Shown piece by piece: positions 32,791 through 46,690 of a stretch of DNA of 64,000 nt. The notes under the pieces are model-generated. The model saw only the letters and a list, made by a program, of their open reading frames with translations. It was not told the origin of the DNA and ran no database searches. How positions within the stretch are numbered: the stretch's first letter is position 1; each line of letters opens with the position of its first letter. The translations under genes and the position numbers were made by a program. The stretch comes from Patagioenas fasciata (lineage: Eukaryota > Chordata > Aves > Columbiformes > Columbidae), in assembly GCF_037038585.1 (NCBI RefSeq), contig NW_027288732.1, forward strand, positions 2,604,001 through 2,668,000, read 5' to 3'.

Positions 32791-35700
32791 CTGGGTCCTT
32801 TGGGGCACTCCTGGGTCCCCTCCTGAACTCCTGGGTCCTTTGGGCACTCCTGGTCCCCCTCCTGAACTCCTGAATGGGTCCCCTCAGAACTCCTGGGTCA
32901 CCTCCTGAAGTCCTGGGTGGGTCCTGCCATGAACTCCTGGGTGGGTCCTGCCATGAACTCCTGGGTGGTTCCCTCCTGAACTTTTTGGTCCCACCCTGAA
33001 CTCCTGGGTCCTTTGGGGCACTCCTGGTACCCCTCCTGAACTCTTGAATGGGTCCCTCCTGAACTCCTGAATGGGTCCCTCCTGAACTCGTGAATGGGTC
33101 CCGCCATGAAGTCCTGGGTGGGTCCCTCCTGAACTTTTGGTTCCCCTCCTGAACTCTGGATCCTTTGGGGCACTCCTGGGTCACCTCCTGAACTCCTGGG
33201 TCCTTTGGGGCACTCCTGGGTCTCCTCAGTACTCTTGGGTTCCCCCCTGAACTCCTGGGTCCTTTGGGGCACTGCTGGGTTCCCTCCCGAACTCCTGGGT
33301 GCGTCCACTCTTGAACTCCTGGGTGGGTCCCTCCCGAACTCCTGGGTCCCCTCCTGAACTCCTGGGTACTTTGGGGCACTCCTGGGTCCCCTCAGAACGC
33401 CTGGGTTCCCTCCTGAACTCCTGTGTCCTTTGGGGCATTCCTGGGTCCCCTCCTGAACTCCTGGGTTCTTTGGGGCACTCCTGGGTCCGCTCCTGAACTC
33501 TTGGGTTACCCCCTGAACTCCTAGGTCCCCTCCTGAATTCTTCAGTCCCTCCCTGAACTCCTGGGCGGGTCCCCTCCTGAACTCCTGGGCGGGTCCCCTC
33601 CTGAACTCTGGATCCTTTGGGGCACTCCTGGGTCCGCTCCTGAACTCCTGGGTCCTTTGGGGCACTCCTGGTCCCCCTCCTGAACTCCTGAATGGCTCCC
33701 ATCAGAACTCCTGGGTCCCCTCACGAATTCCTGGGTGGGTCCCCTCCTGAACTCCTGGGTGGGTCCCTCTTGAACTCCTGGGTCCTTTGGGGCACTCCTG
33801 GTCCCCCTACTGAACTCCTGAATGGGTCCCCTCAGAACTCTTGGGTCTCCTCCTGAAGTCCTGGGTGGGTCCTGCCATGAACTCCTGGGTGGGTCCTGCC
33901 ATGAACTCCTGGGTGGTTCCCTCCTGAACTTTTTGGTCCCACCCTGAACTCTGGATCCTTTGGGGCACTCCTGGGTTCTCCCCTGAACTCCTGGGCCCTT
34001 TGGGGCACTGCTGGGTCCCCTCCTGAACTCCTAGGAGGGTCCCCTTCTGAACTCTGGATCCTTTGGGGCACTCCTGGGTTCCCCCTTGAACTCCTGGGTC
34101 CTTTGGGGCACTGCTGGGTCCTCCCCTGAACTCCTGGTTGGGTCCTCCCCTGAACTCCTGGTTGGGTCCTCCCCTGAACTCCTGGGTGGGTCCTCCCCTG
34201 AACTCCTGGGTGGGTCCCCTCCTGAACTCCTGTTTGGGGTCCCTCCTGAACACCTGGGTGGGTCCCTCCTGAACACCTGGGGGGGTCCCTCCTGATCTCT
34301 TGGGTGCCGTCCTAACTCTTGGCTCTTTTGGGGCACTCTTGGGTCCCCTCAGAACTCCTGGGTTCACCCCTGAACTCCTGGGTCCTTTGGGGCACTGCTG
34401 GGTCCCCTGCCGAACTCTTGGGTACTTTGGGGCACTCCTGGGTCTCCTCAGAACACATGGGTCCCCTCCTGAACTACTGGGCGGGTCCCCCCTGAACTCC
34501 TGGGTCCTTTGGGGCACTCCTGGGTCCCCTCCTGAACTCTTTGGTCCTTTGGTGAACTCTTGGGTCCCCTCAGAACGCCTGGGTCCCCTCCTGAACTCCT
34601 GGGCGGGTCCCTCCTGAACTCTGGATCCTTTGGGGTACTCCTGGGTCCCCTCCTGAACTCTTGGGTCCCCTTCTAAGCTCTTGGGTCCTACCCTGAACTC
34701 CTGGGTCCTTTGGGGCACTCCTGGGTCTCCTCAGTAATCTTGGGTTCCCCCCTGAACTCCTGGGTCTTTTGGGGCACTGCTGGGTCCCCTCCCGAACTCC
34801 TGGCTGGGTCCCTCCAGAACTCCTGGGTGGGTCCCTCCCGAACTCCTGGGTTTCCTCGTGAACTCTTGGGTACTTTGGGGCACTCCTGTGTCCCCTCAGA
34901 ACGCCTGGCTTCCCCCCTGAACTCCTGGGTCCTTTGGGGCATTATTGGGTCCCCTCCTGAACTCTGGATCCTTTGGGGCACTCCTGGGTCCCCTCCTGAA
35001 CTCCTGGGTCCTCTCCTGAACTCCTGGGTCCGCTCCTGAACTCTTGGGTTACCCCCTGAACTCCTAGGTCCCCTCCTGAATTCTTCAGTCCCTCCCTGAA
35101 CTCCTGGGCGGGTCCCCTCCTGAACTCCTGGGCGGGTCCCCTCCTGAACTCCTGGGCGGGTCTCCTCCTGAACTCTGGATCCTTTGGGGCACTCCTGGGT
35201 CCCCTCCTGAACTCCTGGGTCCTTTGGGGCACTCCTGGTCCCCCTCCTGAACTCCTGAATGGCTCCCCTCAGAACTCCTGGGTCCCCTCCTGAATTCCTG
35301 GGTCAGTCCCGCCATGAACTCCTGTGTGGGTCCCTCTTGAACTCCTGGGTACTTTGGGGCACTCCTGCGTCCCCTCAGAACGCCTGGGTTTCCCCCTGAA
35401 CTCCTGGGTCCTTTGGGGCATTCCTGGGTCCCCTCCAGAACTCTGGATCCTTTGGGGCACTCCTGGGTCCCCTCCTGAACTCCTGGGTCTTCTGGGGCAC
35501 TCCTGGTCCCGCTCCTGAACTATTGAGTGGGTCCTTCCTGAACTCCTGAATGGGTCCCTCCTGAACTCCTGAATGGGTCCCCTCAGAACTCCTGGGTCCC
35601 CTCCTGAAGTCCTGGGTGGGTCCCGCCATGAACTCCTGGGTGGGTCCCTCCTGAACTCTTGGGTCCCCTCCTGAACTCTGGATCCTTTGGGGCACTCCTG

Positions 35701-37189
35701 GGTCCCCTCCTGAACTCTGGATCCTTTGGGGCACTCCTGGGTTCCCCCCTGAACTCCTGGGTCCTTTGGGGCACTGCTGGGTGCCCTCCTGAACTCCTGG
35801 GTGGGTGCCCTCCTGAACTCCTGGGTGGGTGCCCTCCTGAACTCCTGGGTGGGTGCCCTCCTGAACTCCTGGGTACCCTCCTGAAATCTTGGGTCCCCTC
35901 CTGAAATCCTGGGCGGATCCTTTGGGGCACTCCTGGGTCCCCTCCTAAGCTCTTGGGTCCCTTGGGGAACTCTTGGGTCTCCTCAGAACTCCTGGGTTCA
36001 CCCTGAACTCCTGGGTCCTTTGGGGCACTCCTGGGTCTCCTCAGTACTCTTGTGTTCCTTCCTGAACTCCTGGGTCCTTTGGGGCACTGCTGGGTCCCCT
36101 CCCGAACTCTTGGGTACTTTGGGGCACTCCTGGGTCTCCTCAGAACGCCTGGGTCCCCTCCTGAACTACTGGGCGGATCCCTCCTGAACTCCTGTGTTCC
36201 CCCCTGAACTCCTGGGTCCTTTGGGGCACTGCTGGGACCCCCACTGAACTCCTGGGTGGGTCCCCTCCTGAACTCTGGATGCTTTGGGGCAATCCTGGGT
36301 CCCCTCCTGAACTCTTGGGTCCTTTGGTGAACTCTTGGGTCCCCTCAGAACGCCTGGGTCCCCTCCTGAACTCCTGGGCGGGTCCCTCTTGAACTCCTGT
36401 GTTCCCTCCTGAACTCCTGGGTCCTTTGGGGCACTGCTGGGTCCCCTCCTGAACACCTGGGTGGGTCCCCTCCTGAACTCTGGATCCTTTGGGGTACTCC
36501 TGGGTTCCCTCCTGAACTCTTGGGTCCCCTTCTAAGCTCTTGGGTCCCACCCTGAACTCCCGGGTCCTTTGGGGCACTCCTGGGTCTCCTCAGTAATCTT
36601 GGGTTCCCCCCTGAACTCCTGGGTCCTTTGGGGCACTGCTGGATCCCCTCCCGAACTCCTGGGTAGGTTCCTCCTGAACTCCTGGGTGGGTCCCTCCCGA
36701 ACTCCTGGGTTCCCTCGTGAACTCTTGGGTACTTTGGGGCACTCCTGTGTCCTCTCAGAACGCCTGGCTTCCCCCCTGAACTCCTGGGTCCTTTGGGGCA
36801 TTATTGGGTCCCCTCCTGAACTCTGGATCCTTTGGGGCACTCCTGAGTCCCCTCCTGAACTCCTGGGTCCTTTGGGACACTCCTGGGTCCTCTCCTGAAC
36901 TCCTGGGTCCGCTCCTGAACTCTTGGGTTACCCCCTGAACTCCTAGGTCCCCTCCTGAATTCATCAGTCCCCTCCTGAACTCCTGGGCGGGTCCCCTCCT
37001 GAACTCCTGGGCGGGTCCCCTCCTGAACTCCTGGGCGGGTCCCCTCCTGAACTCCTGGGCGGGTCCCCTCCTGAACTCCTGGGCGGGTCCCCTCCTGAAC
37101 TCCTGGGCGGGTCCCCTCCTGAACTCCTGGGCGGGTCCCCTCCTGAACTCCTGGGCGGGTCCCCTCCTGAACTCTGGATCCTTTGCGGC

Positions 37190-39590
37190 ACTCCTGGGTC
37201 CCCTCCTGAACTCCTGGGTCCTTTGGGGCACTCCTGGGTCCCGTCCTGAAGTCCTGAATGGCTCCCCTCAGAACTCCTGGGTCCCCTCCTGAATTCCTGG
37301 GTCGGTCCCGCCGTGAACTCCTGTGTGGGTCCCTCCTGAACTCCTGGGTCCCCTCCCGAACTCCTGGTTGGGTCCCCTCTTGAACTCCTGGGTGGGTCCC
37401 CTCCCGAACTCTTGGGTACTTTGGGGCACTCCTGGGTCCCCTCAGAACGCCTGGGTTTCCCCCTGAGCTCCTGGGTCCTTTGGGGCATTCCTGGGTCCCC
37501 TCCAGAACTCTGGATCCTTTGGGGCACTCCTGGGTCCCCTCCTGAACTCCTGGGTCTTATGGGGCACTCCTGGTCCCCCTCCTGAACTATTGAATGGGTC
37601 CCTCCTGAACCCCTGAATGGGTCCCCTCAGAACTCCTGGGTCCCCTCCTGAACTCTGGTTCCTTTGGGGCACTCCTGGGTCCCCTCCTGAACTCTGGATC
37701 CTTTGGGGCACTCCTGGGTTCCCCCCTGAACTCCTGGGTCCTTTGGGGCACTGCTGGGTCCCCTCCCGAACTCCTGGGTGGGTCCCTCCCGAACTCCTGG
37801 GTGGGTCCCTCTTGAACTCCTGGGTGGGTCCCTCCTGAACTCCTGGGTGGGTCCCTCCTGAACTCCTGGGTGGGTCCCTCCCGAACTCCTGGGTGGGTCC
37901 CTCCCGAACTCCTGGGTTTCCTCGTGAACTCTTGGGTACTTTGCGGCACTCCTGTGTCCCCTCAGAACGCCTGGCTTCCCCCGTGAACTCCTGGGTCCTT
38001 TGGGGCATTATTGGGTCCCCTCCTGAACTCTGGATCCTTTGGGGCACTCCTGGGTCCCCTCCTGAACTCTGGATCCTTTGGGGCACTCCTGGGTCCCCTC
38101 CTGAACTCCTGGGTCCTTTGGGACACTCCTGGGTCCTCTCCTGAACTCCTGGGTCCTCTCCTGAACTCTTGGGTTACCCCCTGAACTACTAGGTCCCCTC
38201 CTGAATTCTTCAGTCCCTCCCTGAACTCCTGGGCGGGTCCCCTCCTGAACTCCTGGGCGGGTCCCCTCCTGAACTCCTGGGCGGGTCCCCTCCTGAACTC
38301 CTGGGCGGGTCCCCTCCTGAACTCCTGGGCGGGTCCCCTCCTGAACTCCTGGGCGGGTCCCCTCCTGAACTCTGGATCCTTTGCGGCACTCCTGGGTCCC
38401 CTCCTGAACTCCTGGGTCCTTTGGGGCACTCCTGGGTCCCGTCCTGAAGTCCTGAATGGCTCCCCTCAGAACTCCTGGGTCCCCTCCTGAATTCCTGGGT
38501 CGGTCCCGCTGTGAACTCCTGTGTGGGTCCCTCCTGAACTCCTGGGTCCCCTCCCGAACTCCTGGTTGGGTCCCCTCTTGAACTCCTGGGTGGGTCCCCT
38601 CCCGAACTCTTGGGTACTTTGGGGCACTCCTGGGTCCCCTCAGAACGCCTGGGTTTCCCCCTGAGCTCCTGGGTCCTTTGGGGCATTCCTGGGTCCCCTC
38701 CAGAACTCTGGATCCTTTGGGGCACTCCTGGGTCCCCTCCTGAACTCCTGGGTCTTATGGGGCACTCCTGGTCCCCCTCCTGAACTATTGAATGGGTCCC
38801 TCCTGAACCCCTGAATGGGTCCCCTCAGAACTCCTGGGTCCCCTCCTGAACTCTGGTTCCTTTGGGGCACTCCTGGGTCCCCTCCTGAACTCTGGATCCT
38901 TTGGGGCACTCCTGGGTTCCCCCCTGAACTCCTGGGTCCTTTGGGGCACTGCTGGGTCCCCTCCCGAACTCCTGGGTGGGTCCCTCCCGAACTCCTGGGT
39001 GGGTCCCTCCCGAACTCCTGGGTGGGTCCCTCCTGAACTCCTGGGTGGGTCCCTCCTGAACTCCTGGGTGGGTCCCTCCCGAACTCCTGGGTGGGTCCCT
39101 CCCGAACTCCTGGGTTTCCTCGTGAACTCTTGGGTACTTTGCGGCACTCCTGTGTCCCCTCAGAACGCCTGGCTTCCCCCGTGAACTCCTGGGTCCTTTG
39201 GGGCATTATTGGGTCCCCTCCTGAACTCTGGATCCTTTGGGGCACTCCTGGGTCCCCTCCTGAACTCTGGATCCTTTGGGGCACTCCTGGGTCCCCTCCT
39301 GAACTCCTGGGTCCTTTGGGACACTCCTGGGTCCTCTCCTGAACTCCTGGGTCCTCTCCTGAACTCCTGGGTCCTCTCCTGAACTCTTGGGTTACCCCCT
39401 GAACTACTAGGTCCCCTCCTGAATTCTTCAGTCCCTCCCTGAACTCCTGGGCGGGTCCCCTCCTGAACTCCTGGGCGGGTCCCCTCCTGAACTCCTGGGC
39501 GGGTCCCCTCCTGAACTCCTGGGCGGGTCCCCTCCTGAACTCCTGGGCGGGTCCCCTCCTGAACTCCTGGGTGCCATCCTGATCTCTTGG
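37190..39590. repeat. About 1,198-bp higher-order tandem duplication in the array
   Basis: 37,190-38,390 matches 38,390-39,590 at an offset of 1,198-1,200 bp. Copy-number changes of whole 24-bp units account for the local offset shifts. Related but more diverged copies continue to about 43.3 kb. Confidence 0.8.
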
Positions 39591-42500
39591 GTCATTTGGG
39601 GCACTCCTGGGTCCCCTCAGAACTCCTGGGTTCCCCACTGAACTTCTGGGTCCTTAGGGGCACTCCTGGTCCTCCTCCTGAACTCTTCAGTCCCCCACTG
39701 AACTCTTGGGTCCCCTCCTGAACTCCTGGGTCCTTTGGGGCACTGCTGGGTCCCCCACTGAACTCCTGGGTGGGTCCCCTCCTGAACTCTGGATCCTTTG
39801 GGGCAATCCTGGGTCCCCTCCTGAACTCTTGGGTCCTTTGGTGAACTCTTGGGTCCCCTCCCGAACTCCTGGGTAGGTTCCTCCTGAACTCCTGGGTGGG
39901 TCCCTCCCGAACTCCTGGGTTCCCTCGTGAACTCTTGGGTACTTTGGGGCACTCCTGTGTCCTCTCAGAACGCCTGGCTTCCCCCCTGAACTCCTGGGTC
40001 CTTTGGGGCATTATTGGGTCCCCTCCTGAACTCTGGATCCTTTGGGGCACTCCTGAGTCCCCTCCTGAACTCCTGGGTCCTTTGGGACACTCCTAGGTCC
40101 CCTCCTGAATTCATCAGTCCCCTCCTGAACTCCTGGGCGGGTCCCCTCCTGAACTCCTGGGCGGGTCCCCTCCTGAACTCCTGGGCGGGTCCCCTCCTGA
40201 ACTCCTGGGCGGGTCCCCTCCTGAACTCCTGGGCGGGTCCCCTCCTGAACTCTGGATCCTTTGCGGCACTCCTGGGTCCCCTCCTGAACTCCTGGGTCCT
40301 TTGGGGCACTCCTGGGTCCCCTCCTGAAGTCCTGAATGGCTCCCCTCAGAACTCCTGGGTCCCCTCCTGAATTCCTGGGTCGGTCCCGCCGTGAACTCCT
40401 GTGTGGGTCCCTCCTGAACTCCTGGGTCCCCTCCCGAACTCCTGGTTGGGTCCCCTCTTGAACTCCTGGGTGGGTCCCCTCCCGAACTCTTGGGTACTTT
40501 GGGGCACTCCTGGGTCCCCTCAGAACGCCTGGGTTTCCCCGTGAGCTCCTGGGTCCTTTGGGGCATTCCTGGGTCCCCTCCAGAACTCTGGATCCTTTGG
40601 GGCACTCCTGGGTCCCCTCCTGAACTCCTGGGTCTTATGGGGCACTCCTGGTCCCCCTCCTGCACTATTGAATGGGTCCCTCCTGAACTCCTGAATGGGT
40701 CCCCTCAGAACTCCTGGGTCCCCTCCTGAACTCTGGATCCTTTGGGGCACTCCTGGGTCCCCTCCTGAACTCTGGATCCTTTGGGGCACTCCTGGGTTCC
40801 CCCCTGAACTCCTGGGTCCTTTGGGGCACTGCTGGGTCCCCTCCTGAACTCTGGATCCTTTGGGGCACTCCTGGGTTCCCCCCTGAACTCCTGGGTCCTT
40901 TGGGGCACTGCTGGGTCCCCTCCCGAACTCCTGGGTGGGTCCCTCCCGAACTCCTGGGTGGGTCCCTCCCGAACTCCTGGGTGGGTCCCTTCCGAACTCC
41001 TGGGTGGGTCCCTCTTGAACTCCTGGGTGGGTCCCTCCTGAACTCCTGGGTTCCCCACTGAACTTCTGGGTCCTTAGGGGCACTCCTGGTCCTCCTCCTG
41101 AACTCTTCAGTCCCCCACTGAACTCCTGGGTCCCCTCCTGAACTCCTGGGTCCTTTGGGGCACTCCTGGGTCCCCTCCTGAACTCCTGGGTCCTTTGGGG
41201 CACTCCTGGTCCCCCTCCTGAACTACTGAATGGCTCCCCTCAGAACTCCTGGGTTCTCTCCTGAATTCCTGGGTGGGTCCCGCCAGGAACTCCTGGGTGG
41301 GTCCCTCTTGAACTCCTGGGTCCTTTGGGGCACTGGTGGGTCCCCTCCTGAACTCCTGGGCGGGTCCCTCTTGAACTCCTGTGTTCCCCCCTGAACTCCT
41401 GGGTCCTTTGGGGCACTGCTGGGTCCCCTCCTGAACACCTGGGTGGGTCCCCTCCTGAACTCTGGATCCTTTGGGGTACTCCTGGGTCCCCTCCTGAACT
41501 CTTGGGTCCCCTTCTAAGCTCTTGGGTCCCACCCTGAACTCCTGGGTCCTTTGGGGCACTCCTGGGTCTCCTCAGTAATCTTGGGTTCCCCCCTGAACTC
41601 CTGGGTCCTTTGGGGCACTGCTGGGTCCCCTCCCGAACTCCTGGGTAGGTTCCTCCTGAACTCCTGGGTGGGTCCCTCCCAAACTCCTGGGTTCCCTCGT
41701 GAACTCTTGGGTACTTTGGGGCACTCCTGTGTCCTCTCAGAAGGCCTGGCTTTCCCCCTGAACTCCTGGGTCCTTTGGGGCATTATTGGGTCCCCTCCTG
41801 AACTCTGGATCCTTTGGGGCACTCCTGAGTCCCCTCCTGAACTCCTGGGTCCTTTGGGACACTCCTAGGTCCCCTCCTGAATTCATCAGTCCCCTCCTGA
41901 ACTCCTGGGCGGGTCCCCTCCTGAACTCCTGGGCGGGTCCCCTCCTGAACTCCTGGGCGGGTCCCCTCCTGAACTCCTGGGCGGGTCCCCTCCTGAACTC
42001 CTGGGCGGGTCCCCTCCTGAACTCCTGGGCGGGTCCCCTCCTGAACTCTGGATCCTTTGCGGCACTCCTGGGTCCCCTCCTGAACTCCTGGGTCCTTTGG
42101 GGCACTCCTGGGTCCCCTCCTGAAGTCCTGAATGGCTCCCCTCAGAACTCCTGGGTCCGCTCCTGAATTCCTGGGTCGGTCCCGCCGTGAACTCCTGTGT
42201 GGGTCCCTCCTGAACTCCTGGGTCCCCTCCCGAACTCCTGGTTGGGTCCCCTCTTGAACTCCTGGGTGGGTCCCCTCCCGAACTCTTGGGTACTTTGGGG
42301 CACTCCTGGGTCCCCTCAGAACGCCTGGGTTTCCCCGTGAGCTCCTGGGTCCTTTGGGGCATTCCTGGGTCCCCTCCAGAACTCTGGATCCTTTGGGGCA
42401 CTCCTGGGTCCCCTCCTGAACTCCTGGGTCTTATGGGGCACTCCTGGTCCCCCTCCTGAACTATAGAATGGGTCCCTCCTGAACTCCTGAATGGGTCCCC

Positions 42501-45500
42501 TCAGAACTCCTGGGTCCCCTCCTGAACTCTGGATCCTTTGGGGCACTCCTGGGTCCCCTCCTGAACTCTGGATCCTTTGGGGCACTCCTGGGTTCCCCCC
42601 TGAACTCCTGGGTCCTTTGGGGCACTGCTGGGTCCCCTCCCGAACTCCTGGGTGGGTCCCTCCCGAACACCTGGGTGGGTCCCTCTTGAACTCCTGGGTG
42701 GGTCCCTCCCGAACTCCTGGGTTCCCTCGTGAACTCTTGGGTACTTTGCGGCACTCCTGTGTCCCCTCAGAACGCCTGGCTTCCCCCCTGAACTCCTGGG
42801 TCCTTTGGGGCATTATTGGGTCCCCTCCTGAACTCTGGATCCTTTGGGGCACTCCTGGGTCCCCTCCTGAACTCTGGATCCTTTGGGGCACTCCTGGGTC
42901 CCCTCCTGAACTCCTGGGTCCTTTGGGACACTCCTGGGTCCTCTCCTGAACTCCTGGGTCCTCTCCTGAACTCCTGGGTCCTCTCCTGAACTCCTGGGTC
43001 CTCTCCTGAACTCTTGGGTTACCCCCTGAACTACTAGGTCCCCTCCTGAATTCTTCAGTCCCTCCCTGAACTCCTGGGCGGGTCCCCTCCTGAACTCCTG
43101 GGCGGGTCCCCTCCTGAACTCCTGGGCGGGTCCCCTCCTGAACTCCTGGGCGGGTCCCCTCCTGAACTCCTGGGCGGGTCCCCTCCTGAACTCCTGGGCG
43201 GGTCCCCTCCTGAACTCCTGGGTGCCATCCTGATCTCTTGGGTCATTTGGGGCACTCCTGGGTCCCCTCAGAACTCCTGGGTTCCCCACTGAACTTCTGG
43301 GTCCTTATGGGCACTCCTGGTCCTCCTCCTGAACTCTTCAGTCCCCCACTGAACTCCTTGGTCCCCTCCTGAACTCCTGGGTCCTTTGGGGCACTCCTGG
43401 GTCCCCTCCTGAACTCCTGGGTCCTTTGGGGCACTCCTGGTCCCCCTCCTGAACTACTGAATGGCTCCCCTCAGAACTCCTGGGTTCCCTCCTGAATTCC
43501 TGGGTGGGTCCCGCCAGGAACTCCTGGGTGGGTCCCTCTTGAACTCCTGGGTCCTTTGGGGCACTGCTGGGTCCCCTCCCGAACTCCTGGGTGGGTCCCT
43601 CCCGAACTCCTGGGTCTCCTCCTGAACTCTTGGGTACTTTGGGGCATTCCTGGGTCCCCTCCTGAACTCTGGATCCTTTGGGGCACTCCTGGGTCCTCTA
43701 TTGAACTTCTGGGTCCGCTCCTGAACTCTTGGGTTACCCCCTGAACTCCTAGGTCCCCTCCTGAATTCTTCAGTCCCTCCCTGAACTCCTGGGCGGGTGC
43801 CCCCCTGAACTCCTGGGCGGGTCCCCTCCTGAACTCCTGGGCGGGTCCCCTCCTGAACTCCTGGGCTTGTCCCCTCCTGAACTCCTGGGCTTGTCCCCTC
43901 CTGAACTCCTGGGCGGGTCCCCTCCTAAACTCCTGGGCGGGTCCCCTCCTGAACTCTGGATCCTTTGGGGCACTCCTTGGTCTCCTCCTGAACTCTGGAT
44001 CCTTTGGGGAACTCCTGGGTCCCCTCCTGAACTCTTGTGTTCCCCCCTGCACTCCTGGGTCCTTTGGGGCACTGCTGGGTCCCCTCCTGAACTCTGGATC
44101 CTTTGGGGCACTCCTGGGTCCCCTCCTGAACTCCTGGGTCCTTTGGGGCACTCCTGGGTCCCCTCCTGAACTTTTGAGTGGGTCCCCTCAGAACTCCTGT
44201 GTCCCCTCCTGAAGTCCTGGGTGGGTCCCGCAATGAATTCCTGGGTGGGTCCCTCCTGAACTTTTGGGTCCCACCCTGAACTCCTGGGTCCTTTGTGGGA
44301 CTCCTGGTCCCCCTCCTGAACTATTGAATGGGTCCCTCCTGAACTCCTGAATGGGTCCCTCCTGAACTCCTGAATGGGTCCCTCCTGAACTCCTGTGTCC
44401 CCTCCTGAAGTCCTGGGTGGGTCCCTCCTGAACTCTTGGGTTCTTTGGGGCACTCCTGGGTCCCCTCCTGAACTCTGGATCCTTTGGGGCACTCCTGGGT
44501 TCCCCCCTGAACTCCTGGGTCCTTTGGAGCACTGCTGGGTCCCCTCCTGAACTCCTGGGTGGGTCCCCTCCTGAACTCCTGGGTGGGTCCCCTCCTGAAC
44601 TCCTGGGCGGGTCCCCTCCTGAACTCCTGGGCGGGTCCCCTCCTGAACTCCTGGGCGGGTCCCCTCCTGAACTCCTGGGTGGGTCCCCTCCTGATCTCTT
44701 GGGTCATTTGGGGCACTCCTGGGTCCCCTCAGAACTCCTGGGTTCCCCACTGAACTCCTGGGTCCTTAGGGGCACTCCTGGTCCCCCTCCTGAATTCTTC
44801 GGTCCCCCACTGAACTCCTGGGTCCCCTCCTGAACTCCTGGGTCCTTTGGGGCACATCTGGGTCCCCTCCTAAACTCTTGGGTCCTTTGGGGAACTCTTG
44901 GGTCCCCTCAGAACTCCTGGCTTCCCCCATGAACTCCTGGGTCCTTTGGGGTACTCCTGGGTACCCTCCTGAACTCTTGGGTCCCCTTCTAAGCTCTTGG
45001 GTCCCACCTTGAACTCCTGGGTCCTTTGGGGCACTCCTGGGTCTCCTCAGTACTCTTGGGTTCCCCCCTGAACTCCTGGGTCCTTTGGGGCACTGCTGGA
45101 TCCTCTCCCGAACTCCTGGGTGGGTCCCTCCTGAACTCCTGGGTGGGTCCCTCCCGAACTCCAGGGTACTTTGGGGCACTCCTGCGTCCCCTCAGAACGC
45201 CTGGGTTCCCCCATGAACTCCTGGGTCCTTTGGGGCATTCCTGGGTCCCCTCCTGAACTCTTGGGTCCTTTGGGACACTCCTGGATCCTCTGCTGAACTC
45301 CTGGATCTGCTCTTGAACTCTTGGGTTACCCCCTGAACTCCTAGGTCCCCTCCTGAATTCTTCAGTCCCTCCCTGAACTCCGGGTCCCCTCCTGAACTCC
45401 TGGGCGGGTCCCCTCCTGAACTCCTGGGCGGGTCCCCTCCTGAACTCCTGGGCGGGTCCCCTCCTGAACTCCTGGGCGGGTCCCCTCCTGAACTCCTGGG

Positions 45501-46469
45501 CGGGTCCCCTCCTGAACTCCTGGGCGGGTCCCCTCCTGAACTCCTGGGCGGGTCCCCTCCTGAACTCTGGATCTTTTAGGGCACTCCTGGGTCCCCTCCT
45601 GAACTCCTGGGTCCTTTGGGGCACTCCTGGTCCCCCTCCTGAACTCCTGAATGGCTCCCCTCAGAACTCCTGGGTCCCCTCCTGAAGTCCTGGGTGGGTC
45701 CCTCCTGAACTTTTGGGTCCCACCCTGAACTCCTGGGTCCTTTGTGGGACTCCTGGTCCCCCTCCTGAACTATTGAATGGGTCCCTCCTGAACTCCTGAA
45801 TGGGTCCCTCCTGAACTCCTGGGTCCCCTCAGAACTCCTGTGTCCCCTCCTGAAGTCCTGGGTGGGTCCCTCCTGAACTCTTGGGTTCTTTGGGGCACTC
45901 CTGGGTCCCCTCCTGAACTCTGGGTCCTTTGGGGCACTGCTGGGTCCCCTCCTGAACTCTGGATCCTTTGGGGCACTCCTGGGTCCCCTCCTGAACTCCT
46001 GGGTCCTTTGGGGCACTCCTGGTCGCCCTCCTGAACTTTTGAATGGGTCCCCTCAGAACTCCTGTGTCCCCTCCTGAAGTCCTGGGTGGGTCCCGCAATG
46101 AATTCCTGGGTGGGTCCCTCCTGAACTTTTAGGTCCCACCCTGAACTCCTGGGTCCTTTGGGGGACTCCTGGTCCCCCTCCTGAACTATTGAATGGGTCC
46201 CTCCTGAACTCCTGAATGGGTCCCTCCTGAACTCCTGAATGGGTCCCTCCTGAACTCCTGGTTCCCCTCAGAACTCCTGTGTCCCCTCCTGAAGTTCTGG
46301 GTGGGTCCCGCCATGAAGTCCTGGGTGGGTCCCTCCTGAACTCTTGGGTCCCCTCCTGAACTCCTGGGTCCTTTGGGGCACTCCTGGGTCCCCTCCTGAA
46401 CTCTGGATCCTTTGGGGCACCCCTGGGTTCTCCCCTGAACTCCTGGGTCCTTTGGGGCACTGCTGGGTC

Positions 46470-46690
46470 CCCTCCTGAACTCCTGGGTGGGTCCCCTCCT
46501 GAACTCCTGGGTGGGTCCCCTCCTGAACTCCTGGGTGGGTCCCCTCCTGAACTCCTGGGTGGGTCCCCTCCTGAACTCCTGGGTGGGTCCCCTCCTGAAC
46601 TCCTGGGTGGGTCCCCTCCTGAACTCCTGGGTGGGACCCTCCTGAACTCCTGGGTGGGACCCTCCTGAACTCCTGGGTGGGTCCGCTCCT
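46470..46690. repeat. Homogeneous run of 24-bp GGGTGGGT units
   Basis: Around nine consecutive units beginning GGGTGGGTCCCC or GGGTGGGACCC. Similar runs lie at 48,440-48,670 (with CCCGAACTCC, about ten units) and 54,483-54,712 (about ten units). Confidence 0.8.
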
